From: Ectobacillus polymachus
GTDB lineage: Bacteria; Bacillota; Bacilli; Bacillales; Bacillaceae_G
Assembly: GCF_048159605.1 (NCBI RefSeq)
Contig: NZ_JBLREB010000002.1
Span: 124,001-188,000, forward strand
Direction of reading: 5' to 3'
Length of the DNA: 64,000 nucleotides
Below, in pieces: positions 25,485-33,714 of the stretch. Numbering within the stretch: position 1 is the stretch's first letter; each line of letters starts with the position of its first letter. A program made the position numbers and the translations under genes. The notes below the pieces were generated by a model that was not told the DNA's origin, ran no database searches, and saw only the letters and a list, made by a program, of their open reading frames with translations.

Positions 25485-26228
25485 TTAAATGTGTAAAAAT
25501 TTCGCTACGCTTTCCAGTGGAAGAATGTTTCCAACGAAGAAGGAACCGAATTCGCCGTAACGTGCACTTACTTCATCGAAGCGCATTTCATAGACGAGTT
25601 TTTTGAATTCAAGAACGTCATCTGCAAAGAGAGTAACGCCCCATTCATAATCGTCGAAGCCAACTGAGCCGGTAATGATTTGACGAACTTTACCAGCATA
25701 GGTGCGGCCGATTTTGCCGTGGCTAGCCATAAGCTCTCTTCTTTTTTCCATCGGAAGCATATACCAGTTGTCATCGCCTTGACGACGTTTGTCCATTGGA
25801 TAGAAGCAAACGTATTTCGCTTTTGGCAATGCTGGGTATAAACGTGATAATATGCGTGGATTTTGATACGGATCTTCGTCCGCAGGTAAGTAATTGCTAA
25901 GCTCTACCACTGATACATAGGAATAAGTAGGAATGGTGTACGCTGCAAGCGTTGTTTTATTGAATTCGTTTTCAATTTCATTTAACTCTTCCATTGTAGG
26001 ACGTAAAATCATAAACATAATGTCTGCTTTTTGTCCGACAATTGTGTAGATAGCATGGCTTCCAGCATGAGCTTCCTCGGCTTTGTTCCATTTTTCTGCC
26101 ATATGTAAAAATTCAACAATTGCCTTTTGACGCTCATCGCTTGTTAACTGTTTCCAAGCTACCCAATCGATTGAACGGAAGTCATGTAAACAATACCAGC
26201 CATCTAAAGTTTTTGCTGCTTCACTCAT
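25485..26228 (-). CDS. hemQ: Coproheme decarboxylase HemQ
   Basis: A 247-residue chlorite-dismutase-like protein that turns coproheme III into heme b, the last step of the Firmicute heme route. The N terminus KTLDGWYCLHDFRSIDW, the central KYVCFYPMDKRRQGDDNWYMLPMEKRRELMASHGKIGRTYAGKV (with the heme-side Tyr, Lys and the His of SHGKIGR) and the end MRFDEVSARYGEFGSFFVG are characteristic. The ATG at 26228 follows GAGGTGACGAGGAA; an in-frame extension upstream has no conserved sequence. It diverges from pta, as in B. subtilis. Confidence 0.93.
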   Translation of the reverse strand: MSEAAKTLDGWYCLHDFRSIDWVAWKQLTSDERQKAIVEFLHMAEKWNKAEEAHAGSHAIYTIVGQKADIMFMILRPTMEELNEIENEFNKTTLAAYTIPTYSYVSVVELSNYLPADEDPYQNPRILSRLYPALPKAKYVCFYPMDKRRQGDDNWYMLPMEKRRELMASHGKIGRTYAGKVRQIITGSVGFDDYEWGVTLFADDVLEFKKLVYEMRFDEVSARYGEFGSFFVGNILPLESVAKFLHI

Positions 26229-26442
26229 TTCCTCGTCACCTCGAGACCTTAATATGATATACATCTTTACTATAGCATAATCTAGCAAAAAAACAGAATC
26301 GGGACAATTCTACACAAAAATTTGTCATAAATAACACGAAAAAATCATCTCTATTAAGGTGTACATACGTTTAAAATAATAACAAACACCCGATTCTAAT
26401 AGAAATACATATCAGTTATCTTAGACCTAGGAGGATGTTCAT

Positions 26443-27411
26443 ATGAATCATTTATTTCAAGAAATGAAAGAAAAGCTGCCTCATCATATTAAGATCGTAT
26501 TTCCAGAAGGAACGGATGAGCGGATTTTAGCAGCTGCGCAGCGATTAGCAGATGAGGAAGTCTTAACCCCTATTTTATTAGGAAATGAGAGTTCGATAAG
26601 AGATAAAGCTCACACTATGAATCTATCCTTACAGGGCATATATATATATGATCCTGCAACCTATGAAGAGATGGATCAAATGGTAATGGCATTTGTGGAG
26701 CGACGAAAAGGCAAAGTAACAGAAGAGGAAGCACGCCGCATCTTATTAGATGAGAATTACTTTGGTACGATGCTTGTTTACTTAGATAAGGCGCATGGGT
26801 TAGTAAGCGGAGCAGCACATACTACCGCTGATACCGTTCGGCCGGCGTTACAAATCATTAAAACAAAGCCAGGTGTAAACAAAACGTCTGGAGCATTTAT
26901 TATGGTTCGGGAAGAAGAGCGATACATTTTTGCAGATTGCGCAATTAACATAACACCAACGAGCCAAGACTTAGCGGAAATTGCGGTGGAGAGTGCAAAG
27001 ACAGCACAAATGATCGACCTTGAGCCGCGGGTTGCGCTCTTAAGTTTTTCGACTAAAGGGTCAGCGGTCTCACCGGAAACGGAAAAGGTTGTGGAAGGGA
27101 CGAATCTTGCAAAGAAGCTAGCACCTGGGCTACCCGTAGACGGGGAGTTTCAATTTGATGCAGCGTTTGTCCCTTCCGTGGCTGCGAAAAAAGCGCCGGA
27201 TTCCATGTTACAAGGAGATGCGAACGTATTTGTTTTTCCAAGTCTGGAAGCTGGGAATATTGGATACAAAATTGCAGAGCGTCTTGGGGGCTTCGAAGCC
27301 ATTGGACCTATTTTACAAGGGTTAAACAAACCAGTGAATGATCTTTCTCGCGGCTGTAATGCAGAGGATGTCTATAAACTAAGCATTTTAACAGCGGCAC
27401 AGACATTATAA
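26443..27411 (+). CDS. pta: Phosphate acetyltransferase
   Basis: A 322-residue enzyme that interconverts acetyl-CoA and acetyl phosphate. FPEGTDERILAAAQRL, LVSGAAHTTADTVRPALQIIKT and the C-terminal VFPSLEAGNIGYKIAERLGGFEAIGPILQGLNKPVNDLSRGC-type block are intact, and the size is that of the short Bacillus Pta (EutD). CCTAGGAGGATG precedes the ATG by about eight bases. It is transcribed alone and diverges from hemQ. Confidence 0.95.
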   Translation: MNHLFQEMKEKLPHHIKIVFPEGTDERILAAAQRLADEEVLTPILLGNESSIRDKAHTMNLSLQGIYIYDPATYEEMDQMVMAFVERRKGKVTEEEARRILLDENYFGTMLVYLDKAHGLVSGAAHTTADTVRPALQIIKTKPGVNKTSGAFIMVREEERYIFADCAINITPTSQDLAEIAVESAKTAQMIDLEPRVALLSFSTKGSAVSPETEKVVEGTNLAKKLAPGLPVDGEFQFDAAFVPSVAAKKAPDSMLQGDANVFVFPSLEAGNIGYKIAERLGGFEAIGPILQGLNKPVNDLSRGCNAEDVYKLSILTAAQTL

Positions 27412-27435
27412 AGGTGAATACAAAAGCGGGTCAGC

Positions 27436-27471
27436 AAAAAAGCCCTACAGAATGATCTGTAGGGCTTTTTT
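27436..27471. terminator. Bidirectional terminator between pta and the DUF1003 gene
   Basis: AAAAAAGCCCTACAG pairs perfectly with CTGTAGGGCTTTTTT around AATGAT. Confidence 0.92.
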
Positions 27472-27482
27472 ATATACAGGCG

Positions 27483-28034
27483 TTATTTTTCTTGTGTACG
27501 AAGCTCGAGCAAGAGTTCTTTGATTTGTGCTACTTCGCTTTCAATCCGATGAAGGTGGTGTTGCATATCATCAATTTCTTCCTCTGCTTTATAGTTAATG
27601 GCAAAGTCAACGACAGATTCATGCTTATCTCTTTTTGCTTGTCGGTTTTGGCTCATCATAATAATCGGCGCCTGAAAGGCAGCAAGAAAGGATAAACATA
27701 AATTCAATAATATAAACGGCTGTTCGTCAAAATGGAGACCTTTCGTAAACGGAAGACTGTTCCAAATCATCCAGAAAATCAGAAAGACTCCAAATACAAT
27801 AATAAAGGTCCAGCTGCCGCCGAATTTGGCGATATTATCCGCTAAGCGATCGGATCGGGTCGTTTTAATATTGTATTCTTTATCAACCTGCCGTAAAATA
27901 TTCTGCTCATAATGGTCGACGAGACGATCAATTCTGCCAAGATTTTCATCATTTAAATTAATATCAAATCCTTGGATTTGAGATGCCTCTTTTATTTCGG
28001 GTTTCTCTGTTTTTACATTTATAAAGGGTTTCAT
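27483..28034 (-). CDS. DUF1003 membrane protein
   Basis: A 183-residue protein. Residues about 25-75 are polar; two membrane helices follow (GSWTFIIVFGVFLIFWMIWN and FILLNLCLSFLAAFQAPIIMMSQNRQ), and the end is a coiled coil (MQHHLHRIESEVAQIKELLLEL). The RLADNIAKFGGSWTFI and LNLCLSFLAAFQAPIIMMSQ motifs define DUF1003. The ATG at 28034 has AAAGGAAAA about nine bases before it; GTG at 28052 is an alternative start. Function unknown. Confidence 0.82.
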   Translation of the reverse strand: MKPFINVKTEKPEIKEASQIQGFDINLNDENLGRIDRLVDHYEQNILRQVDKEYNIKTTRSDRLADNIAKFGGSWTFIIVFGVFLIFWMIWNSLPFTKGLHFDEQPFILLNLCLSFLAAFQAPIIMMSQNRQAKRDKHESVVDFAINYKAEEEIDDMQHHLHRIESEVAQIKELLLELRTQEK

Positions 28035-28102
28035 ACGACATTTTCCTTTCACTTGTTCTTTTCTCTACCATAAATGAATAAAGGGCGAAAGAAAAGGGAG
28101 AA

Positions 28103-28134
28103 GCAAAAGAAAACTAGCTCCTATGGAACTAGCT
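28103..28134 (-). terminator. Probable terminator of lipL
   Basis: On the minus strand GCTAGTTCC, ATA, GGAGCTAGT form nine pairs (two G-U) followed by TTTCTTTT. It lies 140 bp after the lipL stop, beyond repeat B. Confidence 0.6.
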
Positions 28135-28275
28135 TATCCCGCTTTAACGGGCAGTAAGACCCCCACTTCAAGGCTTAATAATCGGAGAAAGACTAAGTGG
28201 GGGACAACTGCCCGTAAAAGTCCGATTGGTGGGGCTAACCCTCGGTAAACCCCAACCGAGGGAAGTTTCACTTTA
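28134..28275 (+). repeat. Dispersed two-hairpin repeat, copy B
   Basis: The second copy of the family at 13358-13517. It reads TTATCCCGCTTTAACGGGC, then the nested stems GGGCAGT/ACTGCCC and CCCCCACTT/AAGTGGGGG, then CCCTCGGT.../ACCGAGGG and GAAGTTTCACTTTAT. Its right edge contains the lipL stop codon (TAA on the minus strand) and the element separates lipL from its likely terminator, the same arrangement as copy A with metA. Confidence 0.85.
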
Positions 28276-29109
28276 TAGCAATGCTTTTTCATTTCGTTCT
28301 ATCATGCGCTGCAAATAGGCTTCATATAGCGGGACTTCCTCTGGTGTAAGCTGTGAGGAGATAAGTGTTTCACCCATTTGCTGTAAGGTTAACAAAAGAC
28401 GACGCATAACGTCTAGAGTGGTAATCTCTTCACCTAATAATTCAGAAAGAGACGCCATCGTACTTGGAATGATGGCAGGGTAGACGAACTTCGTTTGTTC
28501 TCCTTGCAGAGCTACCTGGTAGAAATCACGAACGATAGCAGCTCGCTTTTGTCCGCTTCCTGTTAAGCATAGGTAAATTTGCACAGCTACACCGCCTTGC
28601 ACCCGTCTTTGTGAAATGCCGGCAAATTTTTTATTATCTATGCTTAAATCATAGCTTCCCGGACAATAGGATCCGACGATTTCTTTCGCCTCAATCATTA
28701 CGCCTTTATCGTGAAACATCTGTTTGACAATCTCCCACATCGCATCGTATCCAGCATGAATATCAATGCCTTTGTCGGTTTCGCGTAATATAAGGGAAAT
28801 ATTTAACACGCCTTCATCGAGAACAACAGCTAAGCCGCCGGAATTTCGAACTATCACATGATAGTTTTGTTTTTTTAAGAAGGAAATGCCTTCCTGCAAG
28901 TGAGGAAGCTTTGTATCTTGGATACCGAGTACAATCGTAGGGCGGTGAACCCAAGAACGGATGGTAGCTGGGGCAAGCCCCTTTCCTACCGATTTGCATA
29001 ATGTATCGTCCATTGCAAAGGATTGCAAGGCATCAAATGATTCTCCAAGGCTAGACTGGTCAATGATGCGCCATTCTGGTTGATAGAGAATAGATTGCGA
29101 ATGGTTCAT
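28273..29109 (-). CDS. lipL: Octanoyl-[GcvH]:protein N-octanoyltransferase
   Basis: A 278-residue LplA/LipB-fold enzyme that moves octanoyl groups from GcvH to the E2 subunits of 2-oxoacid dehydrogenases in lipoate synthesis. RNSGGLAVVLDEGVLNISLI is the substrate pocket, IVGSYCPGSYDLSIDNKKFAGISQRR holds the active Cys and the Lys. Position near pta and hemQ matches ywfL (lipL) of B. subtilis, and the size agrees. Repeat B touches its stop and a decayed transposon-like segment lies directly upstream, so both ends of the gene adjoin mobile-type DNA. Confidence 0.92.
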   Translation of the reverse strand: MNHSQSILYQPEWRIIDQSSLGESFDALQSFAMDDTLCKSVGKGLAPATIRSWVHRPTIVLGIQDTKLPHLQEGISFLKKQNYHVIVRNSGGLAVVLDEGVLNISLILRETDKGIDIHAGYDAMWEIVKQMFHDKGVMIEAKEIVGSYCPGSYDLSIDNKKFAGISQRRVQGGVAVQIYLCLTGSGQKRAAIVRDFYQVALQGEQTKFVYPAIIPSTMASLSELLGEEITTLDVMRRLLLTLQQMGETLISSQLTPEEVPLYEAYLQRMIERNEKALL

Positions 29110-29126
29110 CTAAAATCGGCAAGGAT

Positions 29127-29560
29127 ACCCCTACTTCAATCGTGTGAAGGGCGTAGCCCAACGATAAGTGGGGGAGGAATTGCCGTCAGATACGGTATGG
29201 TGCAGTAAATTGCAAGATTTTGTACCATATCAAGTATCTGAAACTTCCACCTTGCCTCCTCCTTTCCATTTGTTATAATCAAGACATAGAGAAAACCGTT
29301 GCGTAAAAGGCACTCTAATCTTAAACGTAAACAGTACCGTTCTGAAACGGTTACTACTTGGGTATACCTAAGTAGTAGGGGCGAAGTCAACCGTCCTTAT
29401 GTTCCACCATACTAAGGTAGGAGAGTATTTCTCGTTCGTACTACTGGGTAGGAATAAGCGTAGTTGCTCTCTATGAGGGTAGAAGCACTGTCGAACTCCG
29501 ACAGACGCAAGCCCCCACTTCAAACGATCCGTAAGGGTGTTAAGTGGCGGGTTGTTGACA
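29127..29560 (+). mobile_element. Decayed IS200/IS605-like element, omegaRNA-like, no transposase
   Basis: No reading frame longer than shadows exists here, but the DNA is highly structured. In order: a CCCCTACTT/AAGTGGGGG hairpin (29130-29173); a long dyad CAGATAC/GTATCTG with inner TATGGT/ACCATA (29187-29240); a TATAAT box near 29272; paired CTACTT/AAGTAG; then a stretch with TCTCTATGAGGGTAGAAG, CTGTCG-AACTC-CGACAG and GCAAGCCCCCACTTCAA, closing with AAGTGGCGGG and TTGTTGAC. The last part resembles the 3' guide-RNA scaffold and right end of TnpB elements. TnpA and TnpB genes are absent. This reading is recall of motif style, not alignment. Confidence 0.4.
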
Positions 29561-29633
29561 TTACTAGCTCCTTACATTTCACTATTGTTTGCCTATTATA
29601 GCAAAAAAGGAGCGATTTCAGCCAGAAGGAGCC

Positions 29634-30677
29634 TTACATATCCTTCTGGCTCCATCTTTCTTCAATATGAAAAAATTTCCATGCAAAATACGAGATTCCC
29701 CATACAAGGATAAATAAGATCACGAGAATATAGCCTAAATTTCCGAGGTCAAGACCCTCAATACATGCCCAAATGCCCCCTTGCAGTCCAACCTTGGGAA
29801 TAATAATCTGTGCAAGCTCAATCATACCGATAAATAGCGCTGCAAAAACGGAAATGGCGGTAACAGTTAGATTGTAATATACTTTCCGAATCGGCTTGTC
29901 AAACGCCCAATTATAGCTAGTAGTCATAAAGATACCATCCACTGTATCCATAAGACTCATTCCAGCAGCAAATAAAATAGGCAATGAGAGAATACCATAG
30001 ATAGGAAGCGAATTTTGCGCGGCACCAGCCGATAGGGTGAGTAAAGCTACCTCACTAGCCGTATCAAAGCCAAGTCCAAACAAAAAACCGATTGGATACA
30101 CATGCCAGCTTCGGCTTATAAATGTAAAAAGGGGCTGTACAAAGCGGGTAAAAAAGCCTCTAGAATGCAAGAGTTGTTCCATTTCTTCTTCCTTATATTT
30201 ATTTTCTCTCATACGGAGAAATACACGAAAAATATCATTTAAGATGATTAAGTTTAGAACGCCAATCACAAGTAAAAAGGACCCTGAAACGATTGTCCCG
30301 ATATAGCCGCCTATATCCTTTAATTGCGGGAGCTTTTGTTGTACCCATTGCACAGAAAAAGCAGTACATACCGTAAGTAACAGTACAACTGTGCTATGAC
30401 CGAGAGAAAAGAAAAAGCCAACACCTACAGGATTTTTCTTTTGTTCTACTAATTTTCGAACCGTATTATCAATAGCTGCAATATGATCAATATCAAATGC
30501 ATGCCGTAGTCCTAATGTATAGGCAAGGACCCCCATCCCTAATAAAACAGGATGATTGTTAGCGGATAATAGGAGCCCGGTAATTCCTGCTATATGGAGA
30601 ATCGTAACGATAAGTATATATGGAAGGGAAGAATAGTTTTTCTTTTTGTGCACCGGAACGGTAACCTCTCTTTTCAC
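29634..30677 (-). CDS. Nickel/cobalt transporter (NiCoT, HoxN/NixA type)
   Basis: A 347-residue membrane protein with about eight helices and the NiCoT signature in helix 2, LGLRHAFDIDHIAAIDNTVRK (HX4DH), followed by GFFFSLGHSTVVLLLT and LFGLGFDTASEVALL. It imports Ni2+ or Co2+ for metalloenzymes. A long cytoplasmic loop with charged residues lies mid-protein (MRENKYKEEEMEQLLHSRG). The start is uncertain: GTG at 30677 has no clear ribosome site, while GTG at 30653 has AGAGAGG about 11 bases upstream. No metal riboswitch is visible upstream. Confidence 0.88.
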   Translation of the reverse strand: MKREVTVPVHKKKNYSSLPYILIVTILHIAGITGLLLSANNHPVLLGMGVLAYTLGLRHAFDIDHIAAIDNTVRKLVEQKKNPVGVGFFFSLGHSTVVLLLTVCTAFSVQWVQQKLPQLKDIGGYIGTIVSGSFLLVIGVLNLIILNDIFRVFLRMRENKYKEEEMEQLLHSRGFFTRFVQPLFTFISRSWHVYPIGFLFGLGFDTASEVALLTLSAGAAQNSLPIYGILSLPILFAAGMSLMDTVDGIFMTTSYNWAFDKPIRKVYYNLTVTAISVFAALFIGMIELAQIIIPKVGLQGGIWACIEGLDLGNLGYILVILFILVWGISYFAWKFFHIEERWSQKDM

Positions 30678-30791
30678 AAGATGCGTAAATTATACTATTA
30701 ATTTAGCGTAGCGGGAAAGAGCATTTATGGAACTTTCCGTGAACGTAATCTAGGCAAAAGGGAGATAGCGTGATGCCATCTCCCCGTTCAC

Positions 30792-31481
30792 TTATTCAGC
30801 AATCTTTTCTAAATTTCCGTTACGATCCATTCGAAATGAGGTACTTGTTCTTTCCTCTTCTTCGGTTAAAGCAATCTTACGAGCACGATTCATAATTTTT
30901 AAGATCGTTTCGTAGTCTTCTTGAATGGTGGATGATTGATGCTCCATTTGTTGAATCTTTGCTTGCAATTCCTCGTTGTGCCGTACATATTCTGTAAGCT
31001 CCTTCTTAAGTCTCTCATTCTCTCTTTCCAGTGTGGTAGCTTTCACATCTGAATAATCAAGAGTCTGTAAAAATGTAATGACATCATTCATGGAAATAGA
31101 AGAGGATGGAGCACTTACATTCATGTTCACCTGCATAGGTATAGGCAGTGCTTCACCTTCAAGCTCTTGTTCCACTTCTTCTGGCAGAGAGACCGAAAAC
31201 GAAGCTGGCGGTGTATAGAGCAACTTTTTCTTCGCCTGGTCGCCATTTGCAGCTCTCATTTTTTCCTTGCGATGTTTTTTTGCTAGCTGAAGTGCTTTAT
31301 CAAAATTATAGCGAACCACTGCATTCCAACGAAAGCCGCAGGCTGCAGATGTGCGATTTAACTGATCTCCTACTTCTTCAAACGCATTTAATTGGGTGCT
31401 TCCTTCGCGCACGTGACGTAATACGGTTTCGGCTAATAATAAATCATCTTCTTCAGTCCAAGCATCTTGTCTAACTTTCAT
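30792..31481 (-). CDS. rsfA: RsfA-family prespore transcription regulator
   Basis: A 229-residue protein. Residues 1-60 are a Myb/SANT-like DNA-binding region (RQDAWTEEDDLLLAETVLRHVREGSTQLNAFEEVGDQLNRTSAACGFRWN), the defining part of RsfA. Residues about 150-205 form a coiled coil. RsfA is a SigF-dependent modulator of prespore gene expression in B. subtilis, where it lies near ywfO and lipL, as it does here. AAGGAGAT stands before the start codon. Targets cannot be inferred from this window. Confidence 0.85.
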   Translation of the reverse strand: MKVRQDAWTEEDDLLLAETVLRHVREGSTQLNAFEEVGDQLNRTSAACGFRWNAVVRYNFDKALQLAKKHRKEKMRAANGDQAKKKLLYTPPASFSVSLPEEVEQELEGEALPIPMQVNMNVSAPSSSISMNDVITFLQTLDYSDVKATTLERENERLKKELTEYVRHNEELQAKIQQMEHQSSTIQEDYETILKIMNRARKIALTEEEERTSTSFRMDRNGNLEKIAE

Positions 31482-31683
31482 AGATTCATCTCCTTATTCC
31501 CGTTATAAGAAATTACTATTTTTAGAATAGCCGAAAGCTATGCATTTTATACAAAGCTTTCAAAAAAATGGTAGATTACAGTAGGAACTTGCATCCATGT
31601 ACAAAGAGCGGTAAAATACCTTTTAGTTAACACGCTTATTTCACTGGACTTGTTAGTTTTATATAGAGAAAGGATTGTGCTAA

Positions 31684-31908
31684 ATGGCAAATGAATTTCG
31701 CGTTTGTGACGATTGCCAGGCAACGAATTTAAAAACATTGTTGCCGCGCTTGAAAAAAATCGATCCCGAAGCAGATATTGTTATCGGCTGCCAATCGTAT
31801 TGTGGCCCTGGTCGAAAAAAATCATTCGCATTCGTTAATAATCGTCCTGTTTCTGCACCGAATGAAGAGGAATTGCTTAAGAAGATTGAGAGTAAATTAA
31901 ATAAGTAG
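31684..31908 (+). CDS. DUF1450 small Cys-containing protein
   Basis: A 74-residue protein with the DUF1450 pattern: VCDDCQATNLKTLLPRLKK at the start, IVIGCQSYCGPGRKKSFAFVNNRPV in the middle, and an acidic helical end. The CxxC and the CxxxC suggest a metal site or a thioredoxin-like redox fold. AGAAAGG is ten bases upstream. Function unknown. Confidence 0.8.
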   Translation: MANEFRVCDDCQATNLKTLLPRLKKIDPEADIVIGCQSYCGPGRKKSFAFVNNRPVSAPNEEELLKKIESKLNK

Positions 31909-31916
31909 AGGTCTCG

Positions 31917-31947
31917 AAAGCACTTACGTAAAAAGAAGTGCTTTTTC
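31917..31947 (+). terminator. Terminator after the DUF1450 gene
   Basis: AAAGCACTT pairs with AAGTGCTTTTT around a short loop. Confidence 0.8.
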
Positions 31948-32052
31948 TTATGAAAACCTGTATAAATATAACGATTCATACATGCAGGTAATTTCCATAT
32001 GTGAATTTGTTCTATATAATGAAGGTAAGGAACAGAAAGGGGGCCTGAGTCG

Positions 32053-33357
32053 TTGTATACAAATAACAAGATGAACGAGAAGAAAGTGTTTAAAGACCCT
32101 GTACATAAGTATGTTCAAGTTCGTGATAGATTGATTTGGGATTTAATTGGTACGAAGGAGTTCCAGCGCTTGCGTCGTATTCGTCAGCTTGGAACGACGT
32201 TTTTTACGTTTCATGGTGCAGAGCATAGCCGTTTTAATCACTCGCTAGGCGTGTACGAAATTGTTAGACGTATGGTAGATGATATATTCGATGGTAGACC
32301 GCATTGGAATGGGGATGACCGGCTTTTATGTATGTGTGCAGCTTTGCTTCATGATGTAGGACATGGCCCGTTTTCTCACTCCTTCGAGAAGGTGTTTCAT
32401 CTCGATCATGAGAAGTTTACCCAAGCTATTATTATGGGAGATACAGAAGTAAATAAAGTACTTCGCCGCGTAGATGAGTCGTTTCCAAAGAAGGTTTCAG
32501 ACGTAATTGCGAAAACTTCCGATAACAAGCTTGCTATTAGTATGATTTCCAGTCAAATTGATGCGGATCGGATGGACTATCTATTACGGGATGCCTATTT
32601 TACCGGTGTTAGCTATGGGAATTTCGACATGGAGCGGATTTTACGTGTGATGCGTCCGCATGATCAACAGGTTGTCATTAAAGCAAGCGGTATGCATGCA
32701 GTGGAGCATTACATTATGAGTCGGTATCAAATGTATTGGCAGGTGTATTTTCACCCTGTTACACGCAGCGCAGAAGTAATTTTAACAAAGATCCTGCATC
32801 GTGCAAAGACACTATACAAACAATCGTATTCTTTTATACATAAACCAGTTCATTTCTATTCTTTATTTGAGGAACAGGTATCGCTAGAGGACTATTTAAA
32901 GCTAGATGAAAATATTATGTATTACTATTTCCAAGTTTGGCAGGAGGAAGAGGATAGTATTTTACGGGATTTAAGCCGCAGGTTCCTAAACCGTAATTTG
33001 TTTAAATATGTCGACTTTGCTGATAAACAACATGGCTTAAACAATTGGGTAGAGTTAAATGCCTTGTTTAAAAAAGCGGGAATTGATCCAGACTATTATC
33101 TTGTGATGGATAGCACCTCTGATTTGCCATACGATTTTTATCGAGCTGGCGATGAAGAAGAACGTCTGCCAATTTTGCTTCTTATGCCAAATGGAGAACT
33201 TCGAGAGCTATCCCGTGAATCTGAAATAGTAGAAGCCATCTCGGGCAAAAAACGGACGGATCAAAAGCTATTTTATCCGCAGGATTTTCTTTCTGAATCC
33301 GGCAGAAAAGGGAAAATTAAAGAAAAAATTATTCAATTATTAAATGGGAATGAATAG
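32053..33357 (+). CDS. ywfO: HD-domain phosphohydrolase YwfO
   Basis: A 434-residue HD-superfamily protein. The metal site residues appear in order: RLRRIRQLGTT, HGAEHSRFNHSLGVY (His), LLHDVGHGPFSHSFE (His-Asp), and SSQIDADRMDYLLRDAYFTG (Asp). The family includes deoxynucleoside triphosphate triphosphohydrolases and the Enterococcus relative EF1143, so a dNTPase role is likely. The start is TTG at 32053, supported by AAAGGGGG nine bases upstream; the next ATG at 32071 lacks one. The gene is followed by a terminator shared with ywhB. Confidence 0.88.
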   Translation: MYTNNKMNEKKVFKDPVHKYVQVRDRLIWDLIGTKEFQRLRRIRQLGTTFFTFHGAEHSRFNHSLGVYEIVRRMVDDIFDGRPHWNGDDRLLCMCAALLHDVGHGPFSHSFEKVFHLDHEKFTQAIIMGDTEVNKVLRRVDESFPKKVSDVIAKTSDNKLAISMISSQIDADRMDYLLRDAYFTGVSYGNFDMERILRVMRPHDQQVVIKASGMHAVEHYIMSRYQMYWQVYFHPVTRSAEVILTKILHRAKTLYKQSYSFIHKPVHFYSLFEEQVSLEDYLKLDENIMYYYFQVWQEEEDSILRDLSRRFLNRNLFKYVDFADKQHGLNNWVELNALFKKAGIDPDYYLVMDSTSDLPYDFYRAGDEEERLPILLLMPNGELRELSRESEIVEAISGKKRTDQKLFYPQDFLSESGRKGKIKEKIIQLLNGNE

Positions 33358-33360
33358 ATA

Positions 33361-33386
33361 AGAAAAGCAGCCGAGGCTGCTTTTCT
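33361..33386. terminator. Bidirectional terminator between ywfO and ywhB
   Basis: AGAAAAGCAGCC pairs with GGCTGCTTTTCT; the T tract serves both directions. Confidence 0.85.
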
Positions 33387-33393
33387 ATCATAA

Positions 33394-33579
33394 TTATTTG
33401 TCGCTTAGACGTTTACCGCCAACAGCATAGTGGTTTTTGGACATTTCATCGATAAATACCGTAACGTTTGCAACAGGAGCTCCTGTCGTTTCGCTTACAA
33501 CAGCTGTTACTTTTTCAACTAACGCTTTTTTTTGTTCTTCACTGCGGCCTTCTAACATTTTTACAGTTACATATGGCAT
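33394..33579 (-). CDS. ywhB: 4-oxalocrotonate tautomerase-family protein
   Basis: A 61-residue subunit, the standard size for the hexameric 4-OT family. After Met removal Pro1 would be the catalytic base (MPYVTVKMLEGRSEEQKKALVEKVT), and the partner arginines sit in EGRSEEQ and near the end (GKRLSDK). It should catalyse keto-enol tautomerisation; the physiological substrate of the B. subtilis YwhB is not firmly known. AAAGGAGCG precedes the start. It is divergent from ywhC. Confidence 0.9.
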   Translation of the reverse strand: MPYVTVKMLEGRSEEQKKALVEKVTAVVSETTGAPVANVTVFIDEMSKNHYAVGGKRLSDK

Positions 33580-33714
33580 ATGTATCGCTCCTTTTTTTCA
33601 TTCACTTTACCTTCTTATTATAGCGAATTCTAATCCGTAAACATACATTTTACGAGAAATTCTGCTATGCTAATGATAATAGAACGCTAAGGAATAACGT
33701 AGAGGAGTTGAAGT

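Noticed and set aside
29127..29560. RNase P RNA, tmRNA, SRP RNA or a group II intron
   Set aside because: None of the conserved cores I know for these RNAs is present, and there is no domain V-like hairpin.
31680..32069. A 129-residue minus-strand frame over the DUF1450 gene
   Set aside because: It is antisense to a conserved gene and its terminator, with no supporting features.
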